Under the pieces are notes generated by a model, which saw only the letters and a list, made by a program, of their open reading frames with translations, ran no database searches and was not told where the DNA came from. DNA of 64,000 bases from Rhizobium sp. RU20A (GTDB lineage Bacteria > Pseudomonadota > Alphaproteobacteria > Rhizobiales > Rhizobiaceae): NCBI RefSeq assembly GCF_900155885.1, contig NZ_FTMB01000001.1, positions 1,674,001 to 1,738,000 on the forward strand, given 5' to 3'. This document shows, piece by piece, positions 28,654 to 39,733 of the stretch. Position 1 is the stretch's first letter; each line of letters opens with the position of its first letter. Both the position numbers and the translations under genes were made by a program.

Positions 28654-30117
28654 ATGGCCGTGACCCCGCCGAATGACGATCAGGCCCCCGGCCTCACCGG
28701 GACGCGCGCTGCGCACCCCCATCCCCACGATACTCTGCACGTTACTCCGCCCGACAGCTCATCCCCGACCAATGCCATGAACGCCGGTACCGCGCTGCCC
28801 GCTCCCGCACGGCCGAAAGCCTGCGCATCGCCCGTCGAGATGGCCGCAGCCTTCCTTGCCACCCTCACCCGTCCCGGCCCGCTTCTCGTCGCCATTTCCG
28901 GCGGCAGCGATTCCCGCGCCCTTCTCCTCGCGCTGCATGCCGCCGGCGGCCGCAACCTCGTTGCCGCAACCGTCGACCATCGCCTCAGGGCCGAATCGGC
29001 AGCGGAAGCCGACGAGGTTGCTGCGCTGGCCGCCACGCTTTCCATTCCCCACGAGACGCTCCCCTGGCACGCCGACAAGCCGCGCTCAGGCCTGATGGCC
29101 GCGGCCCGCATGGCGCGGTATGACCTCCTGTGCGATGCCGCCCGCCGCCATGGCGCCGTCGCGGTCGTCACGGGCCACACCGCTACCGACCAGGCCGAAA
29201 CGCGGACGATGCGACGATTGCGCTCCGGTGACGAGACCGAGGCCGGAATGGCCGATGCCGTGCTGCACATGCCGAGCGGCGTGTGGATCCTGCGGCCTTT
29301 CCTCTCCCTTGAGCGCGATACGCTGCGCGCCTATCTCCGGGCCGCCGGCCACGGCTGGATCGACGACCCCTCCAACAGCGATCCGCGCTTCGAGCGCGCA
29401 CGCCTGCGCCGAGCCGGCGCGGTCCCCGATCCTGTGGACGCTTTCCCGTTGGCTGGCGATCGAGATCTCATACGCCACCGCGCAGCCGAAAGCGGAGAAG
29501 CCGCGGCCTTCCTGCGCATCCACCTGCAGATGCCGACGCCGCGCATCGCGCGCCTCTCGCCCGGTTTTCTCGCCGAACTCCCCGGCCCCGCCGCCCGCCG
29601 GGCGCTCTTCACCCTGGCGCGCATCCTCGGCGGGCGCCAGCATGGGCCCGGTCGTCTGGCGGAAGATCGTCTCCTCGCCTTTCTCGCCGCGGGGACACCG
29701 GGGCGCCGGACGGCATCGCGCACCGTTTTTGACCGGCGCCGCGACGGTCTCTGGCTCTACCGCGAAAGCCGCGACCTCCCGTCGGTCACGGTTCCCGCCG
29801 GAGAGACCACCGTCTGGGACAACCGCCTGCGGATCATCAATCCCGGTCCGCAGGCGCTGACCGTCGGTCCGAGCCGCGATCCGCACGCTGTCGCGGCCCG
29901 GCTCACCGCCATCGGCCTACCGTCAGCCATCGCGCGCCGCGCCGCACCCGGCGAGCCGGACCTGCCGCCAACGAGCGCTGACGCCAATCCCGGCCTCGTT
30001 CCCCTTCTTGCCCCCTGGGACACCTTTTTGCCGCGTTTCGACCTGACAATTGCGTCTCTTGTCGCAGAGCGTGTCGGGCTTCCCGCCATAGCGCCGCCAC
30101 CCGTCGCGACAAATTAA
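28654..30117 (+). CDS. tilS: tRNA(Ile)-lysidine synthase
   Basis: Makes lysidine at position 34 of the AUA-reading tRNA-Ile. The PP-loop SGGSDS is clear, and the substrate-binding part has VDHRLRAES and TGHTATDQAETRTMRRLR. The start is uncertain. In-frame candidates are TTG 28603 (overlapping cpoB), ATG 28654, ATG 28777 and ATG 28840; none has a good ribosome site. With the start given, the loop lies at residues 82-87, much deeper than usual (about 20-40), and the first 60 residues look disordered. Family is certain; the N-terminus is not. Confidence 0.9.
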   Translation: MAVTPPNDDQAPGLTGTRAAHPHPHDTLHVTPPDSSSPTNAMNAGTALPAPARPKACASPVEMAAAFLATLTRPGPLLVAISGGSDSRALLLALHAAGGRNLVAATVDHRLRAESAAEADEVAALAATLSIPHETLPWHADKPRSGLMAAARMARYDLLCDAARRHGAVAVVTGHTATDQAETRTMRRLRSGDETEAGMADAVLHMPSGVWILRPFLSLERDTLRAYLRAAGHGWIDDPSNSDPRFERARLRRAGAVPDPVDAFPLAGDRDLIRHRAAESGEAAAFLRIHLQMPTPRIARLSPGFLAELPGPAARRALFTLARILGGRQHGPGRLAEDRLLAFLAAGTPGRRTASRTVFDRRRDGLWLYRESRDLPSVTVPAGETTVWDNRLRIINPGPQALTVGPSRDPHAVAARLTAIGLPSAIARRAAPGEPDLPPTSADANPGLVPLLAPWDTFLPRFDLTIASLVAERVGLPAIAPPPVATN

Positions 30118-30234
30118 CGGTTTTGCCGGCATGGCCGGCGGTTTGCCTTGGCAAGCGGGCACCGCGACCCTATGTTAGGCGCAAGTGGAAAGCGCTTCCT
30201 GCGCGTGTCCTGACATGAGGTTCCGGGGAGTTCG

Positions 30235-32166
<1,932 letters not shown>

Positions 32167-32187
32167 GGACGGCGCATGACCGATATG

Positions 32188-32214
32188 AAAAACGCGGCTC
32201 CGGGCCGCGTTTTT
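32188..32214. terminator. Terminator between ftsH and ybgC
   Basis: An 11-bp stem (AAAAACGCGGC / GCCGCGTTTTT) with a 5-base loop and T-runs on both strands, between convergent genes. Confidence 0.9.
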
Positions 32215-32237
32215 TGTTTCTGCAGACGGGGTCCGCG

Positions 32238-32678
32238 TCATGCCATGCCGGTGAACCGTTCAGCCAACGTTTCCGGCAGCCGGCGCGGCCGGCCCTTGCC
32301 GTTGATGACGGCGATAATGACGCGGGCTGCGATCAGCGGCATGTCGTCGCGGCGGATGGTCTGTCGCAGGATCATCTTCGCGCCCCCCGCTTTTTCCGTT
32401 TGGGTCTCGATGGTCAGGATGTCGTCCATACGGGCCGGGCCCTTGAAGTCGATCTCCATCCGGTGGACGACGAAGACCAGCCCCTCCGTGTCGCCGGCAA
32501 CGGCCATGGCGGCCTGCTCGACCCCCAGAAGACGCAGATAATCCGTGCGGGCCCGCTCCATGAAATGGAGGTAGCGGGCGTGATAGACGACACCGGAAAA
32601 ATCGGTGTCTTCGTAATAGACACGCTGCACGAGCCGGTGGCCCTCGCCGGTCAGTTCGCCGGAAAGCGGGATCTGCAT
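32238..32678 (-). CDS. ybgC: Tol-Pal-associated acyl-CoA thioesterase YbgC
   Basis: Hot-dog-fold thioesterase of 146 residues. The catalytic motif YYEDTDFSGVVYHARYLHFMER near residues 21-42 contains the expected aspartate and the V-Y-H turn. YbgC acts on acyl-CoA or acyl-ACP at the cytoplasmic membrane and is usually the first gene before tolQ. Here it is on the tol strand but separated from tolQ by 8.3 kb of oppositely oriented genes. The start has AGAGG six bases upstream. Confidence 0.94.
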   Translation of the reverse strand: MQIPLSGELTGEGHRLVQRVYYEDTDFSGVVYHARYLHFMERARTDYLRLLGVEQAAMAVAGDTEGLVFVVHRMEIDFKGPARMDDILTIETQTEKAGGAKMILRQTIRRDDMPLIAARVIIAVINGKGRPRRLPETLAERFTGMA

Positions 32679-32688
32679 GGTCTGCCTC

Positions 32689-33225
32689 TCAGTCGCTCCG
32701 GCCCGCGGATCGGCCCGCCCGGTCAAGGTCGCCATCGTCGAAGACGAGGTGCTCCGTGACGATCGGCAGGTTCTCGATGCGATCCTTGAAGAAATAGGGG
32801 GGAATATCGAGTGCCGTCAGCGCTGCGCGGGTGGCGGGCACCCATTTGAACTCCAGTTCGTTGCCGCCATCTTCCAGCCGGTGGACGATGCCGCCCTCCG
32901 GGTCGAAGGGGAAATCGACGGGGATCTCCATGCGGTAGTAGAAGCCGAGCTCGTGCCAGCGGCGTTTTTCATAATGGAAGAAATTCTCGACCACAAAGAG
33001 GAGCGGGCCGATGCTCACCTCGACCCCGAGTTCCTCGATCATCTCCCGGTAGAGCGTTTCGGCCGAGCTCTCGCCGATTTCCGCCCGCCCGCCGGGAAAG
33101 GTCCAGAAGGGCTCGTGCACGGCCCGGTGCACGAGCACGTGGCCCTCACGCAGCCCGAGACCGGCAATGCGATAGTTGAAGCGCGACGGCTTGGCATCGA
33201 TGCGGATCATGCGGCGTTTGGCCAT
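32689..33225 (-). CDS. NUDIX hydrolase
   Basis: A 178-residue enzyme that hydrolyses a nucleoside diphosphate linked to another group. The full Nudix box (G-X5-E-X7-REUXEEXGU) runs from G46 to V68, with E61, E64 and E65 as metal ligands. The substrate cannot be told. It lies 10 bases upstream of ybgC and three bases after the metallophosphatase gene, so the whole run from ruvB to ybgC is probably one transcript. Confidence 0.93.
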   Translation of the reverse strand: MAKRRMIRIDAKPSRFNYRIAGLGLREGHVLVHRAVHEPFWTFPGGRAEIGESSAETLYREMIEELGVEVSIGPLLFVVENFFHYEKRRWHELGFYYRMEIPVDFPFDPEGGIVHRLEDGGNELEFKWVPATRAALTALDIPPYFFKDRIENLPIVTEHLVFDDGDLDRAGRSAGRSD

Positions 33226-33228
33226 GTG

Positions 33229-34131
33229 CTATCCCAGTTCCACGACGACGATTTCAGGCGGCATGCCGACCCGAAGCGGCAGGCCCGTGCAGCCGAGACC
33301 GCCCGACACGATCAGGTTTTTCCCCTCCTCCACAATATGGCCGTAGCGGTAGCGCTGGCCGTATGCGGAAGGCACGAAGGGCGCATAGTTGAACATCTGC
33401 ACCTGGCCCCCATGGGTGTGGCCGCACAAGGTCAAAGCGACGCGATCGGGCATATGGGCGAAAATGTCGGGCTCGTGCGCCATCATCACCACCGGCGCAT
33501 CATCGGTGATCGCGGCCATGGTTTTCGGAACATCCGCAAGGCTGGTCATGTCGAAGGACCTGCCGGGGACCGCTTGGCGCAGCGCGCGCTGGTCTTCGAG
33601 GCCGGCAATCCAGAGGCCATGCCCGTCCTTTTCCAGCCGCTGCGCCGTGTTGGAATAGACGGGAATACCGTGATCGCGCATCATTCGGTGCAGGAAGGTT
33701 TCCGGCAGCCGCTCACGCTGCGCATCCATGTCCTCCCACCAGTCATGATTGCCCATCACGGCGTGAACGCCGAGCGGGGCGGAAAGCCGCGTGAGCGGCT
33801 GCAGCCAGGCAGCGGGCGCCAGCGGTTCAGCCACATGGCGGATCCCGATCACGTAATCGCCAAGGAGCACGATCATGTCGCCGCCGAGCCCGTTGGCGAC
33901 ATCGACGATGGAACGGATCCTGTCGGCATCCATCCAGGGGCGGCACGCATGGATGTCGGCGAGCGCGACAATCCGAAGCCTCAGCCCCGCCGGCCAGTTG
34001 GGCGGTGTCAGGCGATAGGTTGTGATGACCGGTTGGCGCATTGGCTCAAAGCCCACCGCATAGCCACCGGAAGCAAGACCGAGCGCACCGAGGCCCGCAA
34101 CGGACCCGAGAAACTGGCGACGCGTCAGCAT
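33229..34131 (-). CDS. Tat-exported metallophosphoesterase (YkuE-like)
   Basis: A 300-residue calcineurin-type phosphoesterase. It starts with a twin-arginine signal (TRRQFLGSVAGLGALGLASGG), so it is folded before export. The five metal motifs are seen: ADIHA, GDYVIG, GNHDWW, HEPDIF and GHTHGGQ. The family acts on phosphate esters, perhaps phospholipid or UDP-sugar substrates; this cannot be decided here. Its start is one base after the ruvB stop, with GAGG inside ruvB. Confidence 0.92.
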   Translation of the reverse strand: MLTRRQFLGSVAGLGALGLASGGYAVGFEPMRQPVITTYRLTPPNWPAGLRLRIVALADIHACRPWMDADRIRSIVDVANGLGGDMIVLLGDYVIGIRHVAEPLAPAAWLQPLTRLSAPLGVHAVMGNHDWWEDMDAQRERLPETFLHRMMRDHGIPVYSNTAQRLEKDGHGLWIAGLEDQRALRQAVPGRSFDMTSLADVPKTMAAITDDAPVVMMAHEPDIFAHMPDRVALTLCGHTHGGQVQMFNYAPFVPSAYGQRYRYGHIVEEGKNLIVSGGLGCTGLPLRVGMPPEIVVVELG

Positions 34132-34132
34132 C

Positions 34133-35173
34133 TCACTCGTCCTCGGTAAAGAGGCGGAACTGCGCGGCTTCCAGCTCCTTCGGTGGCTGGAGGCCGAGAT
34201 GCCGCCAGGCATTCGCCGTCAGAACCCGCCCGCGCGGCGTACGCTGGATGAAACCCTGCTGGATGAGGTAGGGCTCGATGATGTCCTCGATCGCATCGCG
34301 CGGCTCGGAGAGGCCAGCCGCGATCGTTTCGATGCCGACGGGCCCGCCGCCGAAATTGACGGCGATCATGTTGAGATAGCGCCGATCGAGCTGGTCGAGG
34401 CCGAGACTGTCGACATGAAGCCGCGTCAACGCCTCGTCGGCGATCTCCTTCGTCACCGCCTCGGCCCGCGCCACTTCCGCAAAATCGCGCACCCGGCGAA
34501 GGAGCCGCCCGGCGATGCGCGGCGTGCCGCGGGCGCGGCGGGCAATTTCGCGCGCGCCGGCATCGGTCATGCCGAGCCCCATCAGCCGCGCCCCGCGCCG
34601 CACGATCAGTTCCAGTTCCTCGACGGTGTAGAAGTTCAGCCGCACCGGAATGCCGAAACGGTCGCGCAGCGGCGTCGTCAGGAGGCCGAGGCGGGTGGTG
34701 GCCGCCACCAGCGTGAACTTCGAAAGGTCGATCTTCACCGAGCGGGCCGCCGGCCCCTCGCCGATGATGAGGTCGAGCTGGAAATCCTCCATGGCGGGAT
34801 AGAGGATTTCCTCCACCGCCGGATTGAGCCGATGGATTTCGTCGATGAAGAGCACGTCACGCTCTTCTAGATTGGTGAGGAGAGCCGCGAGATCGCCCGC
34901 CTTGGCGATGACGGGACCGGACGTGGAGCGGAAATTGACCCCAAGTTCCTTCGCCATGATCTGCGCCAGCGTCGTCTTGCCAAGGCCCGGTGGCCCGACG
35001 AAGAGCACATGGTCAAGCGCCTCGCCGCGGTTCTTCGCCGCCTCGATGAAGATCTTCAGGTTGGCGCGCGCCTCGGCCTGCCCGGTAAACTCGTCCAGCG
35101 TCTGCGGGCGAAGCGCGGTGTCCACGTCCTCGCCGCGTTTATCGGGCGCCAGCAGCCGGGAAGGGTCGTTCAT
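34133..35173 (-). CDS. ruvB: Holliday junction branch-migration ATPase RuvB
   Basis: AAA+ motor that drives branch migration with RuvA. The 346-residue protein has the RuvB opening [12 protein letters not shown], Walker [10 protein letters not shown], Walker B FIDEIHRL, sensor 1 AATTRLG and a C-terminal winged helix with [12 protein letters not shown] and RTPRGRVLT. It is 217 bases downstream of ruvA rather than overlapping it, and a tandem 13-base repeat lies in that gap. Confidence 0.98.
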   Translation of the reverse strand: MNDPSRLLAPDKRGEDVDTALRPQTLDEFTGQAEARANLKIFIEAAKNRGEALDHVLFVGPPGLGKTTLAQIMAKELGVNFRSTSGPVIAKAGDLAALLTNLEERDVLFIDEIHRLNPAVEEILYPAMEDFQLDLIIGEGPAARSVKIDLSKFTLVAATTRLGLLTTPLRDRFGIPVRLNFYTVEELELIVRRGARLMGLGMTDAGAREIARRARGTPRIAGRLLRRVRDFAEVARAEAVTKEIADEALTRLHVDSLGLDQLDRRYLNMIAVNFGGGPVGIETIAAGLSEPRDAIEDIIEPYLIQQGFIQRTPRGRVLTANAWRHLGLQPPKELEAAQFRLFTEDE

Positions 35174-35211
35174 GCGAAAGGTCCAGTTCGTGCGGCGGGA
35201 CGCGCGTCCCC

Positions 35212-35237
35212 TTGACGTTACAAGTTGACATTACAAG
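35212..35237. repeat. Tandem 13-base direct repeat upstream of ruvB
   Basis: TTGACGTTACAAG (35212-35224) is followed directly by TTGACATTACAAG (35225-35237), with one difference. The pair lies 39 bases before the ruvB start on its upstream side and could be a regulator site. The ruvA-ruvB gap (35174-35390) has no other feature that I can support. Confidence 0.5.
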
Positions 35238-35390
35238 CGTGATCTCACCGGCCCAGGGCCGCGAAACGGTGTGCGGGCTAACGTTCCTCATTGCCGAAAT
35301 CATGGCGATGCAATCGTTCAAGCCTCACCCCTTGCTTATGCGCGAAGCAAGCTGATTTGCAAACCACGTCCCGGCGATTGTCGGTCGCGC

Positions 35391-36008
35391 TTATCGTGCC
35401 AGTTCTTTCAGCCCAAGGCGGATCAATTTGGCGCTGTCGGCCCCCTCCCCGCCATTCTTCAGCGCCGCCGCAATGGCATTGGCGGCCTGATCGCGCGAAT
35501 AGCCGAGATTGGTCAGGGCCGAGACGGCATCGGCCACCGGCGCACTCGCCACACCTTCGCCGATCTCCTGCTTGAAGCCGATGCTGGCGGCTGCCTCGCC
35601 GGAAAAGGCGGGTGCACGCGTCTTCAGCTCCGTGAGAATGCGGACAGCGACCTTTGGCCCGACGCCGGGTGCGCGCGAGATGGTCGTCTTGTCCTGCAAC
35701 GCGATCGCATTGGCCAGTTCGCCCGGCGTCAACGTGGACAGAACCGCCAGCGCCACCTTCGAGCCAACCCCCTGCACGCTCTGGAGCAGGCGGAACCATT
35801 CGCGCTCCAGCGCACTGAGGAAGCCGAAGAGCCGCAGTTGGTCTTCGCGCACATAGGTCTCGATGAAGAGCACCGCCGCCTCCCCGGCCGAACCGAGTTT
35901 GCCGAGCGTGCGCGCCGAACAATAGGCGACATAGCCGACGCCGTGCACATCGAGCACCACATGATCCTCGGCGATCTCGTCGATGGTGCCTTTGAGTTTG
36001 CCGATCAT
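35391..36008 (-). CDS. ruvA: Holliday junction DNA-binding protein RuvA
   Basis: Tetrameric protein that holds the Holliday junction open for RuvB. The 205-residue protein has the OB-fold (about 1-62, [12 protein letters not shown] start), two helix-hairpin-helix motifs ([17 protein letters not shown] and [14 protein letters not shown]) and the C-terminal RuvB-binding domain (about 155-203). Its ATG overlaps the vapC stop as ATGA, implying translational coupling to the toxin gene. Confidence 0.97.
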   Translation of the reverse strand: MIGKLKGTIDEIAEDHVVLDVHGVGYVAYCSARTLGKLGSAGEAAVLFIETYVREDQLRLFGFLSALEREWFRLLQSVQGVGSKVALAVLSTLTPGELANAIALQDKTTISRAPGVGPKVAVRILTELKTRAPAFSGEAAASIGFKQEIGEGVASAPVADAVSALTNLGYSRDQAANAIAAALKNGGEGADSAKLIRLGLKELAR

Positions 36009-36418
36009 GGGTGGGTCTCCGGTGTAATCAGATCGACCGTCGGGAAATAGCGGCGATAGCCGGCCGGGTCGCGGGTAAGCAGTCTGTAGCCCCTGATTGC
36101 CGCATGGGCACCGATCAGGAAATCCGGCAGCACGCGCGCCTTGCGACCGCCGGCGCCGCGATAGATGCGAAAAGCGCGCGCTGCCAGAAAGGCGGCAGGC
36201 CACGGAATGTCTTCGCGCTGGAACGTATCGCCCGGCAGCACCCGGTCGACCTCGTCGATCGTCTCGTAGCGAAAGCAAAACTCCGAATAGACAATAGGAT
36301 TGATGACCATGCCGCCAACCATCGCCGCCTGCGCCAGCCAGCGGCGCGACCAGTCGCTCCAGGCCGGATCGCGCACGGCGACATCGACGAGAACATTCGT
36401 GTCAATGAGCGTCGTCAT
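36005..36418 (-). CDS. vapC: VapC-family PIN-domain toxin
   Basis: A 137-residue PIN-domain ribonuclease. Acidic active-site residues are D6 (LIDTNVLVD), E46 (VYSEF), D99 ([10 protein letters not shown]) and D117 (TRDP). VapC toxins cut initiator tRNA or rRNA; the antitoxin is encoded by the upstream, overlapping gene (17 bases). The stop overlaps the ruvA start. Its placement inside the ruv operon is unusual. All catalytic acids are kept, so it should be active. Confidence 0.93.
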   Translation of the reverse strand: MTTLIDTNVLVDVAVRDPAWSDWSRRWLAQAAMVGGMVINPIVYSEFCFRYETIDEVDRVLPGDTFQREDIPWPAAFLAARAFRIYRGAGGRKARVLPDFLIGAHAAIRGYRLLTRDPAGYRRYFPTVDLITPETHP

Positions 36419-36671
36419 CGCCGCGCTCCCGCGTTATGCGCGCCAAAGCGTCCGCATCCACATGGGGATCGCCCGTGCCGCCCAGCGCATCGAGAGCAGC
36501 AAGGATCCGCGCCATCCGCACCCGCTCGGCTTCATCGCTGGCCCCGAGCTTCGGCGTGATGACGACGCGTCCATTCTCGAAGGAAAACACGACGTCAGTG
36601 TTTGGCTGGATACCAGCGAGATCCCTGAGATCACGGGGGATGGTGACCTGGCCCTTGGATGTCACACGCAT
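36402..36671 (-). CDS. vapB: VapB-family antitoxin with AbrB/SpoVT DNA-binding domain
   Basis: An 89-residue protein. Residues 1-45 form a swapped-hairpin AbrB domain (VTSKGQVTIPRDLRDLAG, then a VVFSFENGRVVITP strand pair). The C-terminal half is acidic and helical, as expected for the part that wraps the toxin. It is the first gene of vapBC, 56 bases downstream of ruvC, with a 21-base palindrome just before its start. Confidence 0.92.
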   Translation of the reverse strand: MRVTSKGQVTIPRDLRDLAGIQPNTDVVFSFENGRVVITPKLGASDEAERVRMARILAALDALGGTGDPHVDADALARITRERGDDDAH

Positions 36672-36685
36672 GGCGCTCTCCTTTG

Positions 36686-36706
36686 TCGTAAGAATTATTC
36701 TTACGA
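36686..36706. promoter_or_regulatory. Palindromic operator of vapBC
   Basis: A perfect 10-bp inverted repeat around one central base (TCGTAAGAAT T ATTCTTACGA), 15 bases before the vapB start, in the short gap after ruvC. AbrB-type antitoxins bind such symmetric sites. It would regulate vapBC and possibly ruvA. Confidence 0.65.
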
Positions 36707-36727
36707 AGAGAACAAGTCAAGAACAAA

Positions 36728-37240
36728 TCACCCCGCCAGCGCCGCCAGCCGGCTGGCCATGCCCTGCCGGTTATGAGCGTGGCAGATGGCGATGGCCAGC
36801 GCGTCGGCGGCGTCATTGCCCTTGAAGATGGCTTTCGGCATCAGCACCTTCAGCATCAGGTGGATCTGCTGCTTTTCGCCATGGCCCACGCCGATGACGG
36901 CCTTCTTGACGGCGTTGGGCGCGTATTCGGCCACTTTCAGCCCGGCTCGGGCCGGGACCAGCATGGCAATGCCACGGGCCTGGCCGAGCTTGAGTGTCGC
37001 CGTGGCGTCCTTGTTGACGAAGGTCTGTTCCACCGCCGCCTCATCCGGCTGATAGCTGTGCACGATCTCGGCTAGGCCGTCATGCAACTGGCAGAGCCGC
37101 GAGGCGAGATCCATCTCGCCATCGGAGGTCACGGTGCCCGATGCCACGAAGCGCAGGGAATTACCGAGCGTTTCGATGACGCCCCAGCCGGTGCGACGAA
37201 GACCGGGGTCAATGCCAATGATGCGAATCGTCTCTTTCAT
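36728..37240 (-). CDS. ruvC: Crossover junction endodeoxyribonuclease RuvC
   Basis: Resolves Holliday junctions. The 170-residue RNase H-like nuclease has its acidic residues in [15 protein letters not shown] (D11), [19 protein letters not shown] (glutamate) and [14 protein letters not shown] near the C-terminus. It is the first gene of a ruvC-vapB-vapC-ruvA series. The ATG at 37240 is the family start; an upstream extension has no support. Confidence 0.97.
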   Translation of the reverse strand: MKETIRIIGIDPGLRRTGWGVIETLGNSLRFVASGTVTSDGEMDLASRLCQLHDGLAEIVHSYQPDEAAVEQTFVNKDATATLKLGQARGIAMLVPARAGLKVAEYAPNAVKKAVIGVGHGEKQQIHLMLKVLMPKAIFKGNDAADALAIAICHAHNRQGMASRLAALAG

Positions 37241-37285
37241 GCGCCAGATCCTATGCTCACCGGCCGGACGCTGCCAGCCAAATGT

Positions 37286-37300
37286 GAACAAAACAAAAAC
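37286..37300. promoter_or_regulatory. Possible LexA-type site upstream of ruvC
   Basis: GAAC-N7-AAAC, one base from the alphaproteobacterial LexA consensus GAAC-N7-GAAC, 46 bases before the ruvC start. ruv genes belong to the LexA regulon in many bacteria. The match is weak and sits in an A-rich run. Confidence 0.25.
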
Positions 37301-37386
37301 ATGACGGCCAGATCTGGCCTGCCGGGTGGGATTTTCCGGTCAGACTTCCTACATGGCAGAGAACACCGATCTGAAAGGCACCCGAT

Positions 37387-38394
37387 ATGACCGACCTCTC
37401 CATCCTCGATCTGTCGCCGATCAACCAGGGATCGACGGTGGCGCAGTCGCTGGAAAATTCGCGCCAGCTGGCCATCAAGGCCGAGAGCCTTGGCTACAGG
37501 CGGTTCTGGCTGGCGGAGCATCATGGCATGCCGGGTATTGCAAGCGCTGCCACCGCGCTCGTCATCCAGCACGTCGCCGCGGCGACGAAGACGATTCGCG
37601 TCGGATCCGGCGGCATCATGCTGCCGAACCATTCGCCGCTCGTCATCGCCGAACAGTTCGGCACGCTGGAAGCGCTGTTTCCCGGCCGCATCGATCTCGG
37701 CCTTGGCCGGGCACCCGGCACGGACATGAAGACGGCCCGGGCGCTGCGCCGCAACCTCGATGCCGCCGCGGAAAATTTCCCGCAGGACGTGATCGAACTG
37801 ATGCGGCTTCTTGGTCCCGCCGACCAGACGGGCAGCCATCATATCCTCGCCGTGCCGGGCGCCGGCGCCAAAGTGCCCGTTTGGCTGCTTGGCTCGAGCC
37901 ATTACTCCGCACATCTTGCCGGCATTCTCGGCCTGCCCTTTGCCTTCGCCTCGCATTTTGCGCCGGACATGCTGCTCTCGGCGCTGGAGATCTACCGCGA
38001 GCGCTTCGAACCGTCGGGCGTGCTCGACAAGCCGCATGTGATGGTGGGCGCCATGGCGGTCGCGGCCGATACGGCGACAGAGGCCGCCTACCATTTCACC
38101 TCCATGCAGCAGTCCTTCCTGCGGCTGCGGCGCGGCACGCCGGGCGCCTTTCCGGCACCGGTGGAGACGATGGACGGGCACTGGAGCGATCAGGAACGCA
38201 TCATGGTGGAGCACACGTTGCAATATGCTATGGTCGGCGACCAGCCCACCGTGCGACGCCGGCTTGCCGAGTTCCAGGTGCTGACGGGTGCCGACGAGAT
38301 CATCCTCTCCATGCCGGTCTACGACATGGCGGCCAAGCTTCGATCGCTGGAGATTTTTGCCGACGCGCGCGAGACGCTGAAGACCGCAGCTTAG
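37387..38394 (+). CDS. Luciferase-like (LLM-class) flavin-dependent oxidoreductase
   Basis: A 335-residue single-component member of the bacterial luciferase-like TIM-barrel monooxygenases, MsnO8 type. Typical segments are [40 protein letters not shown] and the [14 protein letters not shown] loop; FMNH2 from a separate reductase would be the cofactor. The substrate is unknown. It is divergent from ruvC. No neighbouring gene indicates a pathway. Confidence 0.9.
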   Translation: MTDLSILDLSPINQGSTVAQSLENSRQLAIKAESLGYRRFWLAEHHGMPGIASAATALVIQHVAAATKTIRVGSGGIMLPNHSPLVIAEQFGTLEALFPGRIDLGLGRAPGTDMKTARALRRNLDAAAENFPQDVIELMRLLGPADQTGSHHILAVPGAGAKVPVWLLGSSHYSAHLAGILGLPFAFASHFAPDMLLSALEIYRERFEPSGVLDKPHVMVGAMAVAADTATEAAYHFTSMQQSFLRLRRGTPGAFPAPVETMDGHWSDQERIMVEHTLQYAMVGDQPTVRRRLAEFQVLTGADEIILSMPVYDMAAKLRSLEIFADARETLKTAA

Positions 38395-38408
38395 AGACTG
38401 CCCGGCAA

Positions 38409-38426
38409 AAGGGCGTCTGCGCCCTT
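38409..38426. terminator. Terminator between the LLM oxidoreductase gene and pgk
   Basis: A 7-bp stem AAGGGCG / CGCCCTT with a 4-base loop. On the minus strand it is followed by TTTT, so it can end the pgk transcript. A second, 10-bp hairpin at 38488-38512 lies nearer pgk but lacks a T-run. Confidence 0.5.
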
Positions 38427-38529
38427 GCACAAACACGACTCGAAGGTCAACGAGATCCGGACATATCGGCGTTACCGGAGCGAGGCAGGGCGACCACGCC
38501 AGGTGGTCGCCCGGGGTACAGTTTCGCTA

Positions 38530-39720
38530 TCAGCCGAGAATATCGACGCCCGGCAGCGGCTTGCCTTCCATCCATTCCAGGAAGGCGCCGCCGGCGGTGG
38601 AGACATAGGTGAAGTCGTCGGCGACGTCGGCGTGGTTGAGGGCCGCTACCGTATCGCCGCCACCGGCGACGGAGACGAGCTTGCCGGACTTGGTTTCAGC
38701 CGCCGCATGGCGGGCGACGGAGACGGTGGCCTTGTCGAACGGGGCGATCTCGAAGGCGCCGAGCGGACCGTTCCAGACCAGCGTGGAGGCCTTGGAAATC
38801 CATTCGTTGACCGTTGCGATCGACTTCGGCCCGACGTCGAGCACCATGGCATCGGCGGGGATGGCCGAGATGTCGACGACTTCGTTGTCGGCACCGGCCT
38901 TGAACTCGCGGGCAATCACGCCGTCGACGGGGAGCACGATGGCGCAGCCGGAGGTTTCGGCTTCGGCCATGATGGCGCGGGCGGTGTCGGCGAGGTCATG
39001 TTCGCACAGCGACTTGCCGACATCGATGCCCTGCGCCGCGATGAAGGTGTTGGCCATGCCGCCGCCGATGACCAGCGCATCCACCTTCTTTACGAGGTTC
39101 TGCAAAAGGTCGATCTTGGTGGAAACCTTGGCGCCGCCGACGATGGCAACGACCGGGCGGTTTGGGTTGCCGAGACCCTTTTCCAGCGCCTCCAGTTCGG
39201 CCTGCATGGTGCGGCCGGCATAGGCCGGCAGGTGCCGGGCGAGGCCTTCCGTGGAGGCATGGGCGCGGTGCGCGGCGGAGAAGGCGTCGTTGACGAAGAT
39301 GTCGCCATTGGCGGCGAGCTTTTCGGTGAAGCCGGCGTCGTTCTTCTCTTCACCCTTGTGGAAGCGGGTGTTTTCCAGCAGCAGCACGTCGCCATCCTTC
39401 AGGCCGGCGATGGCGCTGGCAGCCTTGTCGCCGATGCAGTCGGCGGCGAAATAGACGCGCTGGTCGAGGATTTCCTCGACGGCGGCGGCGATCGGCTCCA
39501 GCGACATGTCGGCGACCGGCTCACCCTTCGGACGGCCGAAGTGAGCAAGCAGGATGACCTTGGCGCCCTTTTCAGAAAGTTCGCGGATGGTCGGCAGCAC
39601 GCGCTCGATGCGTGTGGCGTCGGTGACCTTGCCGTCCTTGACGGGCACGTTGAGGTCGACGCGCACCAGAACGCGCTTGCCGGCGATGTCGGTGAGGTCG
39701 TCGAGGGTCTTGAAGCTCAT
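38530..39720 (-). CDS. pgk: Phosphoglycerate kinase
   Basis: Interconverts 1,3-bisphosphoglycerate and 3-phosphoglycerate with ADP/ATP. The 396-residue length is normal. N-terminal [15 protein letters not shown] and the HFGRPKG loop bind the substrate. In the C-terminal half GGGMANTF and the end loop GGGDTVAAL (about 362-370) bind nucleotide. GGAG lies before the start. It is the last of a gap, glycolipid-binding-like and pgk series with 7- and 13-base gaps. Confidence 0.98.
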   Translation of the reverse strand: MSFKTLDDLTDIAGKRVLVRVDLNVPVKDGKVTDATRIERVLPTIRELSEKGAKVILLAHFGRPKGEPVADMSLEPIAAAVEEILDQRVYFAADCIGDKAASAIAGLKDGDVLLLENTRFHKGEEKNDAGFTEKLAANGDIFVNDAFSAAHRAHASTEGLARHLPAYAGRTMQAELEALEKGLGNPNRPVVAIVGGAKVSTKIDLLQNLVKKVDALVIGGGMANTFIAAQGIDVGKSLCEHDLADTARAIMAEAETSGCAIVLPVDGVIAREFKAGADNEVVDISAIPADAMVLDVGPKSIATVNEWISKASTLVWNGPLGAFEIAPFDKATVSVARHAAAETKSGKLVSVAGGGDTVAALNHADVADDFTYVSTAGGAFLEWMEGKPLPGVDILG

Positions 39721-39733
39721 GATGGGTCTCCGC

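Noticed and set aside
38488-38512. 10-bp hairpin after pgk as the main terminator
   Set aside because: No T-run follows on either strand; the hairpin at 38409 is a better candidate.
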